From the NCBI GenBank assembly GCA_026645575.1, contig JAPKMW010000051.1, forward strand, positions 1-64,000: a stretch of 64,000 nucleotides of DNA. Direction: 5' to 3'. The stretch's first letter is position 1. The number at the start of each line of letters is the position of its first letter. This DNA comes from Caldilineaceae bacterium (GTDB lineage: Bacteria > Chloroflexota > Anaerolineae > Caldilineales > Caldilineaceae). A program made the position numbers and the translations under genes. Below are positions 1-8,825 of this stretch, in pieces. A model generated the notes under the pieces. The model was given only the letters and a program-made list of their open reading frames with translations, was not told the origin of the DNA and made no database searches.

Positions 1-21
1 ATCCTTATAGACAAATCGGAC

Positions 22-71
22 AAAGGTCGCACAAACGAGGCGCCCATGGGCGCCTCGTTTGTGCGACCTTT
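22..71. terminator. 24-bp perfect palindrome downstream of rny
   Basis: Two perfectly complementary 24-nt arms (22-45 and 48-71) are separated by only 2 nt. The minus-strand rny gene stops at 98, so the hairpin lies about 27 bp past its stop. There is no long U-tract, so it could be a 3' mRNA-stabilising hairpin, a terminator, or one of the long intergenic palindromes seen elsewhere in the window. Confidence 0.6.
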
Positions 72-97
72 ATATTATGTATCTTGTGACTTATCGG

Positions 98-1666
98 CTA
101 TTTAGCGTACTCTGTGGAGCGTGTCTCACGGATCACAGTGACGCGAATCTGACCAGGGTATTGCAGATTGTCTTCAATTTTCTTCGCAATCTCCTTGCTG
201 ATCGAAATGGCGGTGAGATCGTCCACATCCTCCGGGCGCACCAGCACACGCACTTCGCGACCGGCTTGGATGGCATAGGTCTGGCTGACGCCAGGGAAGC
301 TATTCCCAATTTCTTCGAGGGCCGTTACCCGTTTGATATAGGTCTCTAAGCTTTCACGGCGGGCGCCGGGACGGGCGCCGCTAATGGCATCGGCGGCGGC
401 CACGATGACCGCTTCAATCGATTGCGGCTCCACCTCGCCATGATGGCTGGCAATACAGTTAACGACCGCATCATTCACACCGTAGCGTTTGGCAATCTCA
501 GCGCCGACGATGGCATGGGGGCCTTCGATCTCATGGCTAACGGCTTTACCTAAGTCATGGAGCAGGCCGCCTAAACGCGCAATGTTGACATTGGCGTGTA
601 ATTCTTGCGCAATCATACCGGCCAAGTGGGAAGTTTCAATCGCATGGAACAATTGGTTCTGACCATAGCTGGTGCGGAATTTGAGCCGTCCCAGAATGCG
701 TTGCACTTCGCGATGCAGCCCTTGCACGCCCGTTTCGATCATGGCGTATTCGCCCGCTTCCATGATCACGCGGTCGATCTCCTGTTGGGCTTTTTCTACT
801 TCTTTTTCAATGCGCGCTGGATGAATGCGCCCATCGGTGATCAACTTACTCAGCGTCATGCGCGCCACTTCGCGGCGGATTGGGTCGAAGCTGCTAATGA
901 TAATCGCTTCCGGCGTATCATCGACAATGAGATCAACGCCTAGCGCCTGCTCAATCGCCCGGATATTACGGCCCTGGCGACCGATGATGCGCCCCTTCAT
1001 CTCATCCGAAGGGAGATCGACGCTGCTGACCGTATACTCAGAGATATGCTCCGAGGCCAGTCGTTCAATCGCCATGGTGATGATACTGCGCGCCCGGCGA
1101 TCGGCTTCTTCATGGGTTTCGGCTTCCACCTCACGAATCAAGCGCGCCATTTCCTGGCGCGTCCCCTTCTCCACTTCTGCTAATAAGACCTGGCGCGCCT
1201 CATCCTGTGACATGTTGGCAATGCGCTGTAATTCGGTCAGCCGCTCTTCTTCCATCGTGCTGATTTTGGCGGCTCGTTGATCCAACTTGCTTTCGCGTTG
1301 GTTCAATTTGCGTTCACGCGTTTCGATCTGTTCCAACCGTCGTTCGGCATTATCGAGACGGTTTTGTAAGCGTTCTTCAATGCGTTCTAATTCTTTGCGG
1401 CGCTTGGTCAGCTCCGCTTCCATCTCATTGCGCTGCTGCACTTCCTCCTCTTTAAGCGCCAGCCGCATCTGTTTTACTTCAGTTTCCGCTTCGCGGATAA
1501 TATGCTCCGCTTGGTCTTCTGCACTCTGCCGCACAGCCGCCTGGCGTTCTTTCTCGGTGGTAACGCCGGCTTGTGCACCGCGTTTGAAGGCAAAATAGGC
1601 GGCAGCCCCTGCACTAATCACGGCAAAGACAATGATTAGGACAATGGTTAAAATCATGTTGCCCAT
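98..1666 (-). CDS. rny: Ribonuclease Y
   Basis: This is a membrane-anchored endoribonuclease that starts bulk mRNA decay. The 522-aa length is normal for the family. The N-terminus is a single hydrophobic segment (about residues 4-27), followed by a long charged Glu/Arg-rich coiled coil to about residue 190. A KH RNA-binding domain follows with the GRIIGRQGRNIRAIE motif. The HD phosphohydrolase domain has LLHDLGKA and a downstream ASHHGE and AAADAISGARPGAR. It is transcribed away from recA, with a recA terminator between them. The family in Firmicutes and Chloroflexota has this same architecture. All catalytic motifs are present. Confidence 0.97.
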   Translation of the reverse strand: MGNMILTIVLIIVFAVISAGAAAYFAFKRGAQAGVTTEKERQAAVRQSAEDQAEHIIREAETEVKQMRLALKEEEVQQRNEMEAELTKRRKELERIEERLQNRLDNAERRLEQIETRERKLNQRESKLDQRAAKISTMEEERLTELQRIANMSQDEARQVLLAEVEKGTRQEMARLIREVEAETHEEADRRARSIITMAIERLASEHISEYTVSSVDLPSDEMKGRIIGRQGRNIRAIEQALGVDLIVDDTPEAIIISSFDPIRREVARMTLSKLITDGRIHPARIEKEVEKAQQEIDRVIMEAGEYAMIETGVQGLHREVQRILGRLKFRTSYGQNQLFHAIETSHLAGMIAQELHANVNIARLGGLLHDLGKAVSHEIEGPHAIVGAEIAKRYGVNDAVVNCIASHHGEVEPQSIEAVIVAAADAISGARPGARRESLETYIKRVTALEEIGNSFPGVSQTYAIQAGREVRVLVRPEDVDDLTAISISKEIAKKIEDNLQYPGQIRVTVIRETRSTEYAK

Positions 1667-1731
1667 AAGCTCAAGTTCCTCGTCAGTGGTAATTCCATCT
1701 TATCACTCGCAAAAGATTGGACAAATATAAA

Positions 1732-1759
1732 CAAAAACGCTGTAGCCGAAGCCACAGCG
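1732..1759 (-). terminator. Rho-independent terminator after recA
   Basis: On the minus strand an 8-bp stem (1738-1759, CGCTGTGG/CTACAGCG type with a TTCG-like loop) is followed directly by TTTTTG (1732-1737). This is a classical intrinsic terminator. It lies about 260 bp past the recA stop and about 70 bp before the rny start, so it insulates rny from recA. Confidence 0.75.
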
Positions 1760-2015
1760 CATCATAAGCGAGTTTGCCTTGCCATCAACGTATGATAGCC
1801 GGCTGTACAAGCACGCGTACAGCCGAAGGCGCGACCCTGCTTATCCACACCAAGCGCTACGCCGCGTTCGCGACGCCACGGCTAGGGCGCCGTGAAACCA
1901 GTGCGCTTGTGATACCTTCTTACGTTGCTTTGGAACAGATCGGCACACTTCGTTTGGCTTATCAATCGTTCGTCGGTGTGTTGATTTTGACAAGCTCAAC
2001 CAACGCACCGATGAA
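1760..2015. other. recA-rny spacer with two hairpins, no gene
   Basis: About 250 bp without a convincing gene. One hairpin has 9-bp arms at 1800-1808 and 1817-1825 (CGGCTGTAC/GTACAGCCG). A second, imperfect stem-loop spans about 1968-2015 immediately after the recA stop and has the arms GTTCGTCGGTG and CACCGATGAAC. Open frames here lack recognisable protein character. Confidence 0.5.
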
Positions 2016-3095
2016 CTACTGCTCAATCGCCAAATCATCCTCGTCGGCTACGGCGTGCTTGTCTGGGGTGTGACTACCATTTAGGAGCGCTTCGCCGCTG
2101 TTGCCCAACAAGCCTGCTCTTGTCCGTATAAGTTGCTCAAGCTCGTCGGCAAGTTGAGGATTGGCCGCCAGATGAGCCTTGCTGGCTTCACGCCCTTGCC
2201 CGATCATCGCATCCTGATAACGGATATAGGCGCCGCGTTTGCTCAAAATGTCATACGCAATTCCCAAATCAAGCAGGTCGCCGATCGTGCTGATCCCTTC
2301 ATTGTACATAATATCAAATTCTGCCACTTTGAAGGGGGCGGCGACTTTATTTTTTTTGACGGTCACGCGCGTCCGGTTGCCAATCACATCATTGCCTTGT
2401 TTGATCGACTCAATCCGGCGAACATCGAGACGAACGCTGGCATAGAACTTTAATGCCAACCCGCCGGTGGTTGTCTCTGGATTGCCAAACATGACGCCGA
2501 TTTTTTGCCGTAGCTGGTTGGTAAAGATCATACAAGCGCCGCTGGATTTCACCGCGCCGGTCAGCTTGCGCAGTGCCTGGCTCATCAAGCGGGCTTGGAG
2601 GCCAACATGGCTATCGCCCATGTCCCCCTCCAACTCGGCACGAGGCACCAGCGCTGCCACACTGTCAATCACCACTACATCCATGGCGCCGGAGCGAATC
2701 AGCGCGTCGGCAATTTCTAATGCCTGTTCGCCTGTATCCGGCTGACTGACGTAAAGGTTATCAACATTGACACCAATTCGGCGGGCATAAGCCGGATCCA
2801 GCGCATGTTCGACATCAATAAAGCCACAGATGCCGCCCTTTTTTTGCGCTTCAGCGATAATGTGCAAGCAGAGGGTTGTCTTACCAGAGCTTTCCGGCCC
2901 ATAGATTTCCACAATCCGCCCGCGCGGCACACCGCCCACGCCCAGCGCAATGTCCAGGCTGAGGCTACCGGTGGGGATAGTGGCGACTTGCAGCCGGGTT
3001 GCTTCCCCTAGCTTCATGACCACCCCTTCACCGTATCGTTTATTAAGGCCAGCCAGGGTTGTTTCCAAGGCTTTCTGGCGACCGTCTATGCTCAT
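2016..3095 (-). CDS. recA: Recombinase RecA
   Basis: RecA is the DNA-dependent ATPase that forms filaments on single-stranded DNA for homologous recombination and SOS co-protease activity. The 359-aa protein is of normal length. It has Walker [10 protein letters not shown] near residue 67, the Walker B region [10 protein letters not shown], and the L2/DNA-binding signature [22 protein letters not shown] split over residues about 195-216. The C-terminus is variable and acidic ([10 protein letters not shown]), as usual. The ATG at 3095 is preceded by a purine-rich GGAGTAAGG site. A likely promoter lies at 3204-3232 and an intrinsic terminator at 1732-1759, so it is probably monocistronic. I saw no convincing LexA operator. 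Confidence 0.99.
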   Translation of the reverse strand: MSIDGRQKALETTLAGLNKRYGEGVVMKLGEATRLQVATIPTGSLSLDIALGVGGVPRGRIVEIYGPESSGKTTLCLHIIAEAQKKGGICGFIDVEHALDPAYARRIGVNVDNLYVSQPDTGEQALEIADALIRSGAMDVVVIDSVAALVPRAELEGDMGDSHVGLQARLMSQALRKLTGAVKSSGACMIFTNQLRQKIGVMFGNPETTTGGLALKFYASVRLDVRRIESIKQGNDVIGNRTRVTVKKNKVAAPFKVAEFDIMYNEGISTIGDLLDLGIAYDILSKRGAYIRYQDAMIGQGREASKAHLAANPQLADELEQLIRTRAGLLGNSGEALLNGSHTPDKHAVADEDDLAIEQ

Positions 3096-3203
3096 GCCTT
3101 ACTCCAGTGCGGCGCTGTTATCTATCCAATCGAGTCGCAAGTCAGATCGCACATCGATCACGAGGTACTGATACGTTCCAATACAATAGTTGCGCTAGGC
3201 TAT

Positions 3204-3232
3204 AGTGTACTGTAGTTGGATTAATATTGCAA
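3204..3232 (-). promoter_or_regulatory. Probable sigma-70 promoter for recA
   Basis: Read on the minus strand, TTGCAA (3227-3232) and TACACT (3204-3209) are separated by exactly 17 bp, about 110 bp upstream of the recA start. This is pattern-based only; no transcript data are available. Confidence 0.45.
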
Positions 3233-3295
3233 ACGGGGTGGAAGGTAGTAACTATCTGCATAGGATTGCATCAGAACAAATCAGAAAAAGTTGAA

Positions 3296-3365
3296 CAGGG
3301 TAGATAGGGAAACAGGGCTTTACCAACAATTCTCTGTTTCCCTGTCTCCCTATCTTCCTGTCTCC
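3296..3365. repeat. Octamer tandem-repeat hairpin abutting the dnaA stop
   Basis: The right arm is a degenerate octamer array (TGTTTCCC, TGTCTCCC, TATCTTCC, TGTCTCCC). The left arm, around 3296-3317, carries the complement (AGATAGGGAAACAGGG). It begins right after the dnaA stop codon at 3366-3368. It can fold into a strong hairpin and may end dnaA transcription. It is one member of the repeat class seen at many gene 3' ends here. Confidence 0.7.
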
Positions 3366-5123
3366 CTAAACAGCGAACGGCACATAAATCTTCTCACGTA
3401 GGGTCGTGATGGCCTGACGCAACGCCTCGTCTTCGTTGAGATCAGCGGCGACTTTTTCGATGCCGTAGCGCACAGTGCTGTGGTCACGGCCACCGAGTTG
3501 ATCACCGATGGCGGGTAGGGAGAGGGCATGTTCTTCGCGCAAGAGGAACATGGCGATCTGCCGAGCATGGGCGATCTCTTTGGTACGTTTGCGCCCGGTC
3601 AGATCATCTGCTTTTAGTTGGAAATGGGTTGCCACCAGGCGCACAAGGGCGCCAGGCGCACAAGGGCTGCGTTCAGGCGCCAGGTTATCAATAATGGCCG
3701 TCGCCAGCGCTAGGTTGAGCGGGCTGTTGACCAGGCGAGCTTGAATGGTCAGGCGATTGAGTGCGCCTTCCAGCTCACGAATATTGCTGTCCACCCGCTC
3801 GGCAATCATCATCAGCACACTGTGGTCAACATTGGCATTCATCCGTTTCGCTTTGCATTGGAGGATAGCAACACGAGTCTCAAAATCGGGTTGGGAAATA
3901 TCGGTCTGCAAACCGCCCTCAAAGCGACTGCGCAGCCGGTCGTCAAGGGTGGCGAGCGCCTTAGGAGGACGGTCACTGCTTAAGACCACTTGTCGTCCTC
4001 CGGCATGAAGATAGTTAAAGGTGTGAAAAAACTCTTCTTGTGTGCTTTCTTTGCCGGCAATAAATTGAATGTCGTCAATTAATAAAATATCGACTTGGCG
4101 GTACTTATTGCGAAATTCATCGGTGTTTTGGTTGCGAATGGCGCCGATCAGCTCGTTGGTAAATTGTTCGGAAGAGCAATAGAGCATCCGGTAGCCCAAC
4201 TGCAAAGCGCGCTGACCAATGGCGTGGAGCAGGTGGGTTTTCCCCAAGCCAACGCCGCCATAAACAAAGAGCGGGTTAAAGCTCTGGCCTGGCCGTTCGG
4301 CGATTGCCTCGGCGGCCGCGTGAGCAAGCTTATTATGACTGCCCACGACAAAGGTTTCAAAAGTATAATAACTATTGAGTTGACTCCGGGCTACCATGCC
4401 CGTTTCTTGCGAGCGCTCTTGTGCTTGGTTGCTATGATTGGTCGCAACGGGTGACGGTGCAGGCTCGCGGCCCGGCATGGTCCGTTCGGTTCGCGTGTTC
4501 GTATAAGCCGATGACTCGTTCTCGTGTGGTTGGTACAGGGGGGTTGGCGCTGCATTGGGCGAGTCGCTGACGGTACGCGGGCAGACGCGAAATTGCACCT
4601 GGACAGAGCGGTGAATCAGCGCACTGAGGACCCGTTTAATCTTGTGGCGTAGCCGGTTTTCCAACCAGTCGCGCGCATACGCATTGGGCAGGCCAATAAT
4701 AAATTCACCATCTTCATAAGCAATTACCCAGGTGTCGCGCACCCAAGTGCTATAGGTGGCGGAGGGCATCTGTAAGGCGAGTTCGCTCAGGAGCATCTGC
4801 CAAATCGCGTGGGGATCGAACTCCTTGCCACTCAGCGCCTCTTCCTCATACTCAGCGGGCGTTTGCACTAACGGCGAATCAATAGTTTTTGTTTTCGTCG
4901 GTTCGCTCTGTCGCTCTGCCGACTTTTCGAGGCGTCCGTCGGTCAATACTTGAGCGGCGCTTTGCTCAAATGTATATTGTCGGCTGAAGGTGCGGCCATA
5001 GTGACTGGCTTGGGTCGCATCGGCGGTTCCGGCTGACAGCGTTTCCTGGCTACGATGCGGAAGGCCCGGCGCGGTGATCGTAGAACGATGAGGGGAACGG
5101 GGCTGTGTTGGATGATAGGTCAC
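3366..5123 (-). CDS. dnaA: Chromosomal replication initiator DnaA
   Basis: DnaA is the AAA+ initiator that binds DnaA boxes and opens the origin. Domain I (helicase-loader interaction) is visible from about residue 100, with SATYSTWV. The AAA+ module has Walker A GGVGLGKTHLLHAIG, Walker B ILLIDDIQFIAGKEST and an arginine-finger region. Domain IV ends with the DNA-binding signature GGRDHSTVRYGIEKV. I place the start at the GTG at 5123 because GGGAGGA lies 6 nt upstream; the longer ATG frame at 5138 would put that site inside the gene. The protein is then 585 aa, with a polar extension of about 95 aa before domain I, longer than usual. A candidate origin lies directly upstream. Confidence 0.98.
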   Translation of the reverse strand: MTYHPTQPRSPHRSTITAPGLPHRSQETLSAGTADATQASHYGRTFSRQYTFEQSAAQVLTDGRLEKSAERQSEPTKTKTIDSPLVQTPAEYEEEALSGKEFDPHAIWQMLLSELALQMPSATYSTWVRDTWVIAYEDGEFIIGLPNAYARDWLENRLRHKIKRVLSALIHRSVQVQFRVCPRTVSDSPNAAPTPLYQPHENESSAYTNTRTERTMPGREPAPSPVATNHSNQAQERSQETGMVARSQLNSYYTFETFVVGSHNKLAHAAAEAIAERPGQSFNPLFVYGGVGLGKTHLLHAIGQRALQLGYRMLYCSSEQFTNELIGAIRNQNTDEFRNKYRQVDILLIDDIQFIAGKESTQEEFFHTFNYLHAGGRQVVLSSDRPPKALATLDDRLRSRFEGGLQTDISQPDFETRVAILQCKAKRMNANVDHSVLMMIAERVDSNIRELEGALNRLTIQARLVNSPLNLALATAIIDNLAPERSPCAPGALVRLVATHFQLKADDLTGRKRTKEIAHARQIAMFLLREEHALSLPAIGDQLGGRDHSTVRYGIEKVAADLNEDEALRQAITTLREKIYVPFAV

Positions 5124-5197
5124 AAAATTTCCTCCCATGCCGAGACAAAACGAGTATAAACTCGGAATAATGGATGTAGATGGCTACTAGTGACAGA

Positions 5198-5228
5198 AAA
5201 GTGAGAGTTTTGATAAAACTCTCACTTT
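5198..5228. promoter_or_regulatory. 14-bp perfect hairpin in the dnaA leader
   Basis: Arms 5198-5211 and 5215-5228 (AAAGTGAGAGTTTT and its complement) flank a 3-nt loop, about 75-105 bp upstream of the dnaA start. On the minus strand it is followed by TTTTCTG, so it could attenuate dnaA transcription or terminate readthrough from upstream. Its function is inferred from position only. Confidence 0.6.
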
Positions 5229-5229
5229 C

Positions 5230-6110
5230 ATCGTCAACTTATTGGGTTAGAAGTTACGTAAGTAAGTTCTAGTCTAAAGCATTGCGCTGCTACGCAGCTT
5301 CACCACAGGGAAAAACTATCCACCACCTCTTTGCGCGGCAAAGAAGGCGTTGCCAAACTCCATAAAATCGATCGCTTACGCTGTTTTGTCAGTCGCTTGG
5401 GCATTGCACGGGCCGCAAGGTGACAAAGAAGTGTGGAAAGAAAGTATCTAGTAGAACAGGAGATGGTAGCAACTTCTGTCGCATTGGAGTGATACAGAAG
5501 TAAGGTAACCAGCTTCCTAAGCATTTTTACTTAGTTGCAATCAGTGTAATGCACCGTTACGTACTAAGCAAAACCATTGAGGATAAGTGTAACAGAACTT
5601 TTTACTTCTGCCAATGTTGATGGGCGTGCAGAAACAACGCTTTTCTGCGGAAATAATGCTGTTTGCAGCCACAGAACTTTCGTTCTACACTAAATCTAGA
5701 AGTGAAAATTTTGTTACAACCTAGATAGCTAGACCCACCCTTGGATCAAAATCCCAATATTTTTAAGGTTATTCCCAAAAAGTACTTTTTATCTTAGAGT
5801 GAGGGTAAAATTTTCCCCATCGCATAGTAGGAGTTTTCCCCTGCTGCGATTAGTTTTCCCCAGAGTTATCCACAGTTGGGAAGAGATTTAAGATCAGCGT
5901 AAATGGATGGTTCTGCGAAGAAGTAACTAGTGAGTATGATTTACTTGAACCCACAAGAGCATTGCTTTATAAATTGTCATATTTTTATGCTGTAATAACA
6001 AAAATAATTATGTAATTTGTAATCATTGGTGATTTTGTTAGGACGTGATCCACGATGGACGAAGCATATTTTTAAATTTTCAATTCACAGTAAATAATTG
6101 AATGATGATA
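5230..6110. other. oriC: Candidate replication origin (oriC) upstream of dnaA
   Basis: This non-coding stretch of about 880 bp lies directly upstream of dnaA. It contains a perfect DnaA box TTATCCACA at 5866-5874 and three same-strand TTTTCCCC motifs just before it. An A+T-dominated tract from about 5935 to 6090 could serve as an unwinding element. Origins next to dnaA are common in bacteria. Only one perfect consensus box was found, so the assignment is likely but not proven. Confidence 0.6.
5811..5874 (+). promoter_or_regulatory. DnaA-box-like array
   Basis: Four same-direction 9-mers occur at 5811 (TTTTCCCCA), 5834 (TTTTCCCCT), 5854 (TTTTCCCCA) and 5866 (TTATCCACA, perfect consensus). Spacings are 23, 20 and 12 bp. 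The first three differ from the consensus mainly by C for A at position 7 and could be low-affinity or lineage-specific DnaA sites. Confidence 0.55.
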
Positions 6111-6115
6111 AAACG

Positions 6116-6961
6116 CTAAGGCGCGGGCGCCGACACAAGCGGAATTTGCCTCAAGGCTTCTTCTGTGGCGAACGGCACATCCACAAATTCGGCGCTGATC
6201 CAACTATCGGTGGGCGCGCCTGGTGGGCAGCAGATGCGCCACCAAGCGCCGGTAGCGTCGCGACCAGTGAGCGTAACGCTGGTCTCTTCATTCACCTGCC
6301 CAACAGTGTTGTAGGTGATAGCCGGCCCGCTCCGCAGGTTGACCAACGCACTATTCACACGTCCTGTCAGGGTTGGACCATTGCCACCCTGACTAGCGAA
6401 ACGTACAAGTGGTTCAGTGGTATGTTGTGTTCCCACAGTATTGGCGACAGCAGCAATCGGTTGTGCCGCCAAGGTAATAAATTCAAGAGCGATCCAACTT
6501 TGCGGTCCCCCGGCGCCCGTTCCTAAGGGGCAGCAGATCTGTAACCAGCTACCATCATTACTGGCCGCCAGAATCGTCACCTGCTCGCCTTCTCTAGCTT
6601 GGCCGACGATATCGCCGGCTAAACTTGGGTAACTGCGTAAGTTGACCAGATCGCTGTTCACCACGCCACGACGCGCAACAGCGGTTGCTGCCGGCGGTGG
6701 GGTCGGTGTTGTTGGTGGCAACGCCGTTGGCGTGGCCGTCGGTAGTACGGTCAGTAGCAGGTTCAGGGTGAGTTCAGCCGATGTCGGCGTGGGCTGGGCT
6801 GCCGCTGCATTGACCTGCATGGATCCGGTAATGGCCACATCCCTGGCTATATCTTTGAGCAAGGGCGTCAATTGGCGGTGGAGCAAGACGAAGACGGCGC
6901 TGGTAACAACCGTGATAAAGAGGCAGATGATCAAGGAGTAGATAACTTTGGGTTGTCGCAT
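6116..6961 (-). CDS. Membrane-anchored protein with two SH3-like domains
   Basis: The 281-aa protein has an uncleaved-type N-terminal hydrophobic segment (about residues 7-27) and then a Pro/Thr-rich linker of about 60 residues (PTATPTALPPTTPTPPP). Two tandem bacterial SH3 (SH3_3-type) repeats follow, at about residues 95-165 and 200-275. Each has the VNLRSxPSxxxxxVGQxxEGExVTxxxxxxxGxWxxICC pattern. Bacterial SH3 domains usually bind peptidoglycan or cell-surface peptides, so an extracytoplasmic wall-associated role is inferred. A GAGGAG-like site precedes the ATG at 6961. It is divergent from the DUF971 gene. The exact substrate is unknown. Confidence 0.85.
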   Translation of the reverse strand: MRQPKVIYSLIICLFITVVTSAVFVLLHRQLTPLLKDIARDVAITGSMQVNAAAAQPTPTSAELTLNLLLTVLPTATPTALPPTTPTPPPAATAVARRGVVNSDLVNLRSYPSLAGDIVGQAREGEQVTILAASNDGSWLQICCPLGTGAGGPQSWIALEFITLAAQPIAAVANTVGTQHTTEPLVRFASQGGNGPTLTGRVNSALVNLRSGPAITYNTVGQVNEETSVTLTGRDATGAWWRICCPPGAPTDSWISAEFVDVPFATEEALRQIPLVSAPAP

Positions 6962-7177
6962 CTACGGTACTCCTCACCAATTCAGCAAAGCTGTGGTATA
7001 ATTGTGACCCATCTCATAAACAGACGACAGGCGCGGCTACTATAATCATATGATTAACAATCTTAGCTTTGGTAGGCATCATAGCCGGTGCTTACGGCAC
7101 TTGTGAAGCGTCAAAGATAAGGTTTTGCCCTGTCTTTTGTCGTACTTTAGCTTAAGACAAAGGATCGAAGAGTAATT

Positions 7178-7540
7178 ATGAATGCACAGCGGCCACGGGA
7201 TATTGCGGTCGACCGCACGGCCCAGCGGCTTACCATTACCTGGCAAGATCAACATAGCAGCGACTTTGCCCTGCGCTGGTTACGCGCCAATTGCCCTTGC
7301 GCAACGTGCCGGGAGGAACGACGGGTTGCGGCTCTGGACACCGACATTTTGAAACTATCCTCCGGTCCACTCCCCAGCAGCCAAATTGCCGGCGCTGAAT
7401 TGGTGGGCAACTATGCCATCCGCTTGCGCTGGACTGATGGTCATGACACCGGCATCTATGCCTTTACCATCTTGCGCGACGCCTGTCCTTGTGTCCAGTG
7501 TCACCCGGAAGGCCCGCCGGCCAAGTTGATTGAGGAATAG
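7178..7540 (+). CDS. DUF971 (GBBH-like N-terminal) domain protein
   Basis: The 120-aa protein matches the DUF971 fold found at the N-terminus of gamma-butyrobetaine hydroxylases and as a stand-alone protein. It has an opening beta-strand segment (RLTITWQDQHSSDFALRWLR), then CPCATC, then the G-N-Y-A-I-R-LRWTDGHDTGIY block, and ends with CPCVQC. The two CPCxxC pairs suggest metal binding. Stand-alone family members have been linked to Fe-S assembly contexts, but no partner is seen here. A tandem-repeat hairpin begins directly after its stop. Confidence 0.85.
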   Translation: MNAQRPRDIAVDRTAQRLTITWQDQHSSDFALRWLRANCPCATCREERRVAALDTDILKLSSGPLPSSQIAGAELVGNYAIRLRWTDGHDTGIYAFTILRDACPCVQCHPEGPPAKLIEE

Positions 7541-7622
7541 TCCAGAGTCTGCAGTCCATAGTCCACAGTCCGTAGTCGGGTGCGATGATTTAGGACTCTG
7601 GACTGCGGACTACGGACTGTAG
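7541..7622. repeat. Heptamer (AGTCCAG-type) repeat hairpin
   Basis: Degenerate 7-mers of the AGTCCAN/AGTCCGT kind (7541-7577) face their complements (GACTCTG, GACTGCG, GACTACG, GACTGT; 7594-7620). This forms a hairpin of roughly 25-30 bp between the DUF971 stop and the next ribosome binding site. The same monomer type recurs near 25500 and 47370-47483. Confidence 0.8.
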
Positions 7623-7640
7623 CATAAACAAGGAGTTCTT

Positions 7641-8825
7641 GTGGGAACCTCAGCGACGCTGTTCAAAGTATTCGATATTGAAGTGCGGGTTCACTGGTCA
7701 TTTGTCTTGATCCTGGTCTATGGCGCTTTCTATAGCACTGGCGCCAGCAATCCACTGATCGGCGCGCTTTACGGAATCCTACTCATTTTGTTGCTCTTTG
7801 CCTGTGTAACCTTGCATGAATTTGGTCATGCTCTGGTTGCTAAATATTTCAAGATCAACGTTCCCCATATTACCTTGTTGCCGATTGGCGGTGTAGCCAG
7901 CCTGGAGCGGATGCCGGACAAGCCGTTGCAAGAGTTTTTTATCGCCATTGCCGGGCCGTTAGTCAACTTTGTGATTGCCGGGGTGCTGCTGCCGGTGTTG
8001 CTACTCTTTGGCAATTTGTCAAATAACTGGTTCAATCTCTACACCATTCAGCGGCTGTTGAGCCAGATGCAGACGCCCGGCTTGACCAACCTGTTGACCT
8101 ATCTAGTCGTGACCAATATCGGTCTGGGCATTTTCAATCTGTTGCCGGCCTTCCCGATGGATGGCGGGCGGGTGTTGCGGGCGCTCCTGGCGTTGGGCAT
8201 TTCCTATGTCGATGCGACGCGAGCCGCTGTCTTTGTGGGGCGGCTCATGGCGGCGCTCTTTGCCTTGTGGGGCATTGTTGATATCAATATCTTTATGCTT
8301 CTCATCGCCTTCTTTATTTATGTCGGTGGCGGCTCAGAGCGTGAAGCAGTGGAAAGCAAAGCAGTGCTGCGCAATATTTTGGCCGAACAGGCGTTAACGC
8401 ACAATGCCGTCAATCTCTATACCAGCGAACGCGCCGATCGTGCTGTTGATCTGATCATGAACAGCTATCAGACTGACTACCCGGTGCTTGACCTGGCGGG
8501 TCGCTTTGTTGGCGTCTTAACCAGAGCGCGCCTGATCTATGCCCTCAAGGAGATTGGCCCTGATGCACGCATTGTCGATGTGATGCACAAGGCGGAGGAG
8601 ATCCCGGTCTGTGCGCCAAACCAAGATCTATCTGTAGTCTGGGAGATGATGGCGACAGGAGGCAGCCGCGTAGTGGCGGTCAAGCGGGGACAGGAATTTC
8701 TGGGTCTGTTAACCCTGGATGATATTACGGAAGTCTTCCAGGTCTACGGCGCCAAATTGGCCGGGCCAGGCCGCGCCGCGGTGACAACAGTCTATCAACC
8801 GAAACCGGAGGGTGTCGATGCCTGA
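7641..8825 (+). CDS. Site-2 protease-like zinc membrane protease with CBS domains
   Basis: This 394-aa M50-family intramembrane metalloprotease has the active-site HEFGH motif in the second hydrophobic helix. The second metal-binding motif, FPMDGGR, is near residue 173. Several transmembrane helices cover about residues 15-230. The C-terminal half carries two CBS motifs (about 255-300 and 310-375, ending [15 protein letters not shown]), which usually sense adenosyl ligands. The GTG start at 7641 is supported by AAGGAG seven bases upstream. It overlaps the next gene, indicating translational coupling. Targets are probably membrane regulators, but none is identifiable here. Confidence 0.92.
   Translation: MGTSATLFKVFDIEVRVHWSFVLILVYGAFYSTGASNPLIGALYGILLILLLFACVTLHEFGHALVAKYFKINVPHITLLPIGGVASLERMPDKPLQEFFIAIAGPLVNFVIAGVLLPVLLLFGNLSNNWFNLYTIQRLLSQMQTPGLTNLLTYLVVTNIGLGIFNLLPAFPMDGGRVLRALLALGISYVDATRAAVFVGRLMAALFALWGIVDINIFMLLIAFFIYVGGGSEREAVESKAVLRNILAEQALTHNAVNLYTSERADRAVDLIMNSYQTDYPVLDLAGRFVGVLTRARLIYALKEIGPDARIVDVMHKAEEIPVCAPNQDLSVVWEMMATGGSRVVAVKRGQEFLGLLTLDDITEVFQVYGAKLAGPGRAAVTTVYQPKPEGVDA

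Noticed and set aside
1774..2073. Plus-strand open frame of 99 codons between rny and recA
   Set aside because: It overlaps the recA end, has no ribosome binding site and no protein-like composition; it spans hairpins.
3096..3230. LexA/SOS operator upstream of recA
   Set aside because: No palindromic GAAC-N4-GTTC or CTGT-N8-ACAG site was found; only a plain promoter pattern.
6098..6526. Plus-strand open frame of 142 codons opposite the SH3-domain gene
   Set aside because: It is antisense to a gene with clear signal and SH3 repeats and has no recognisable motif.
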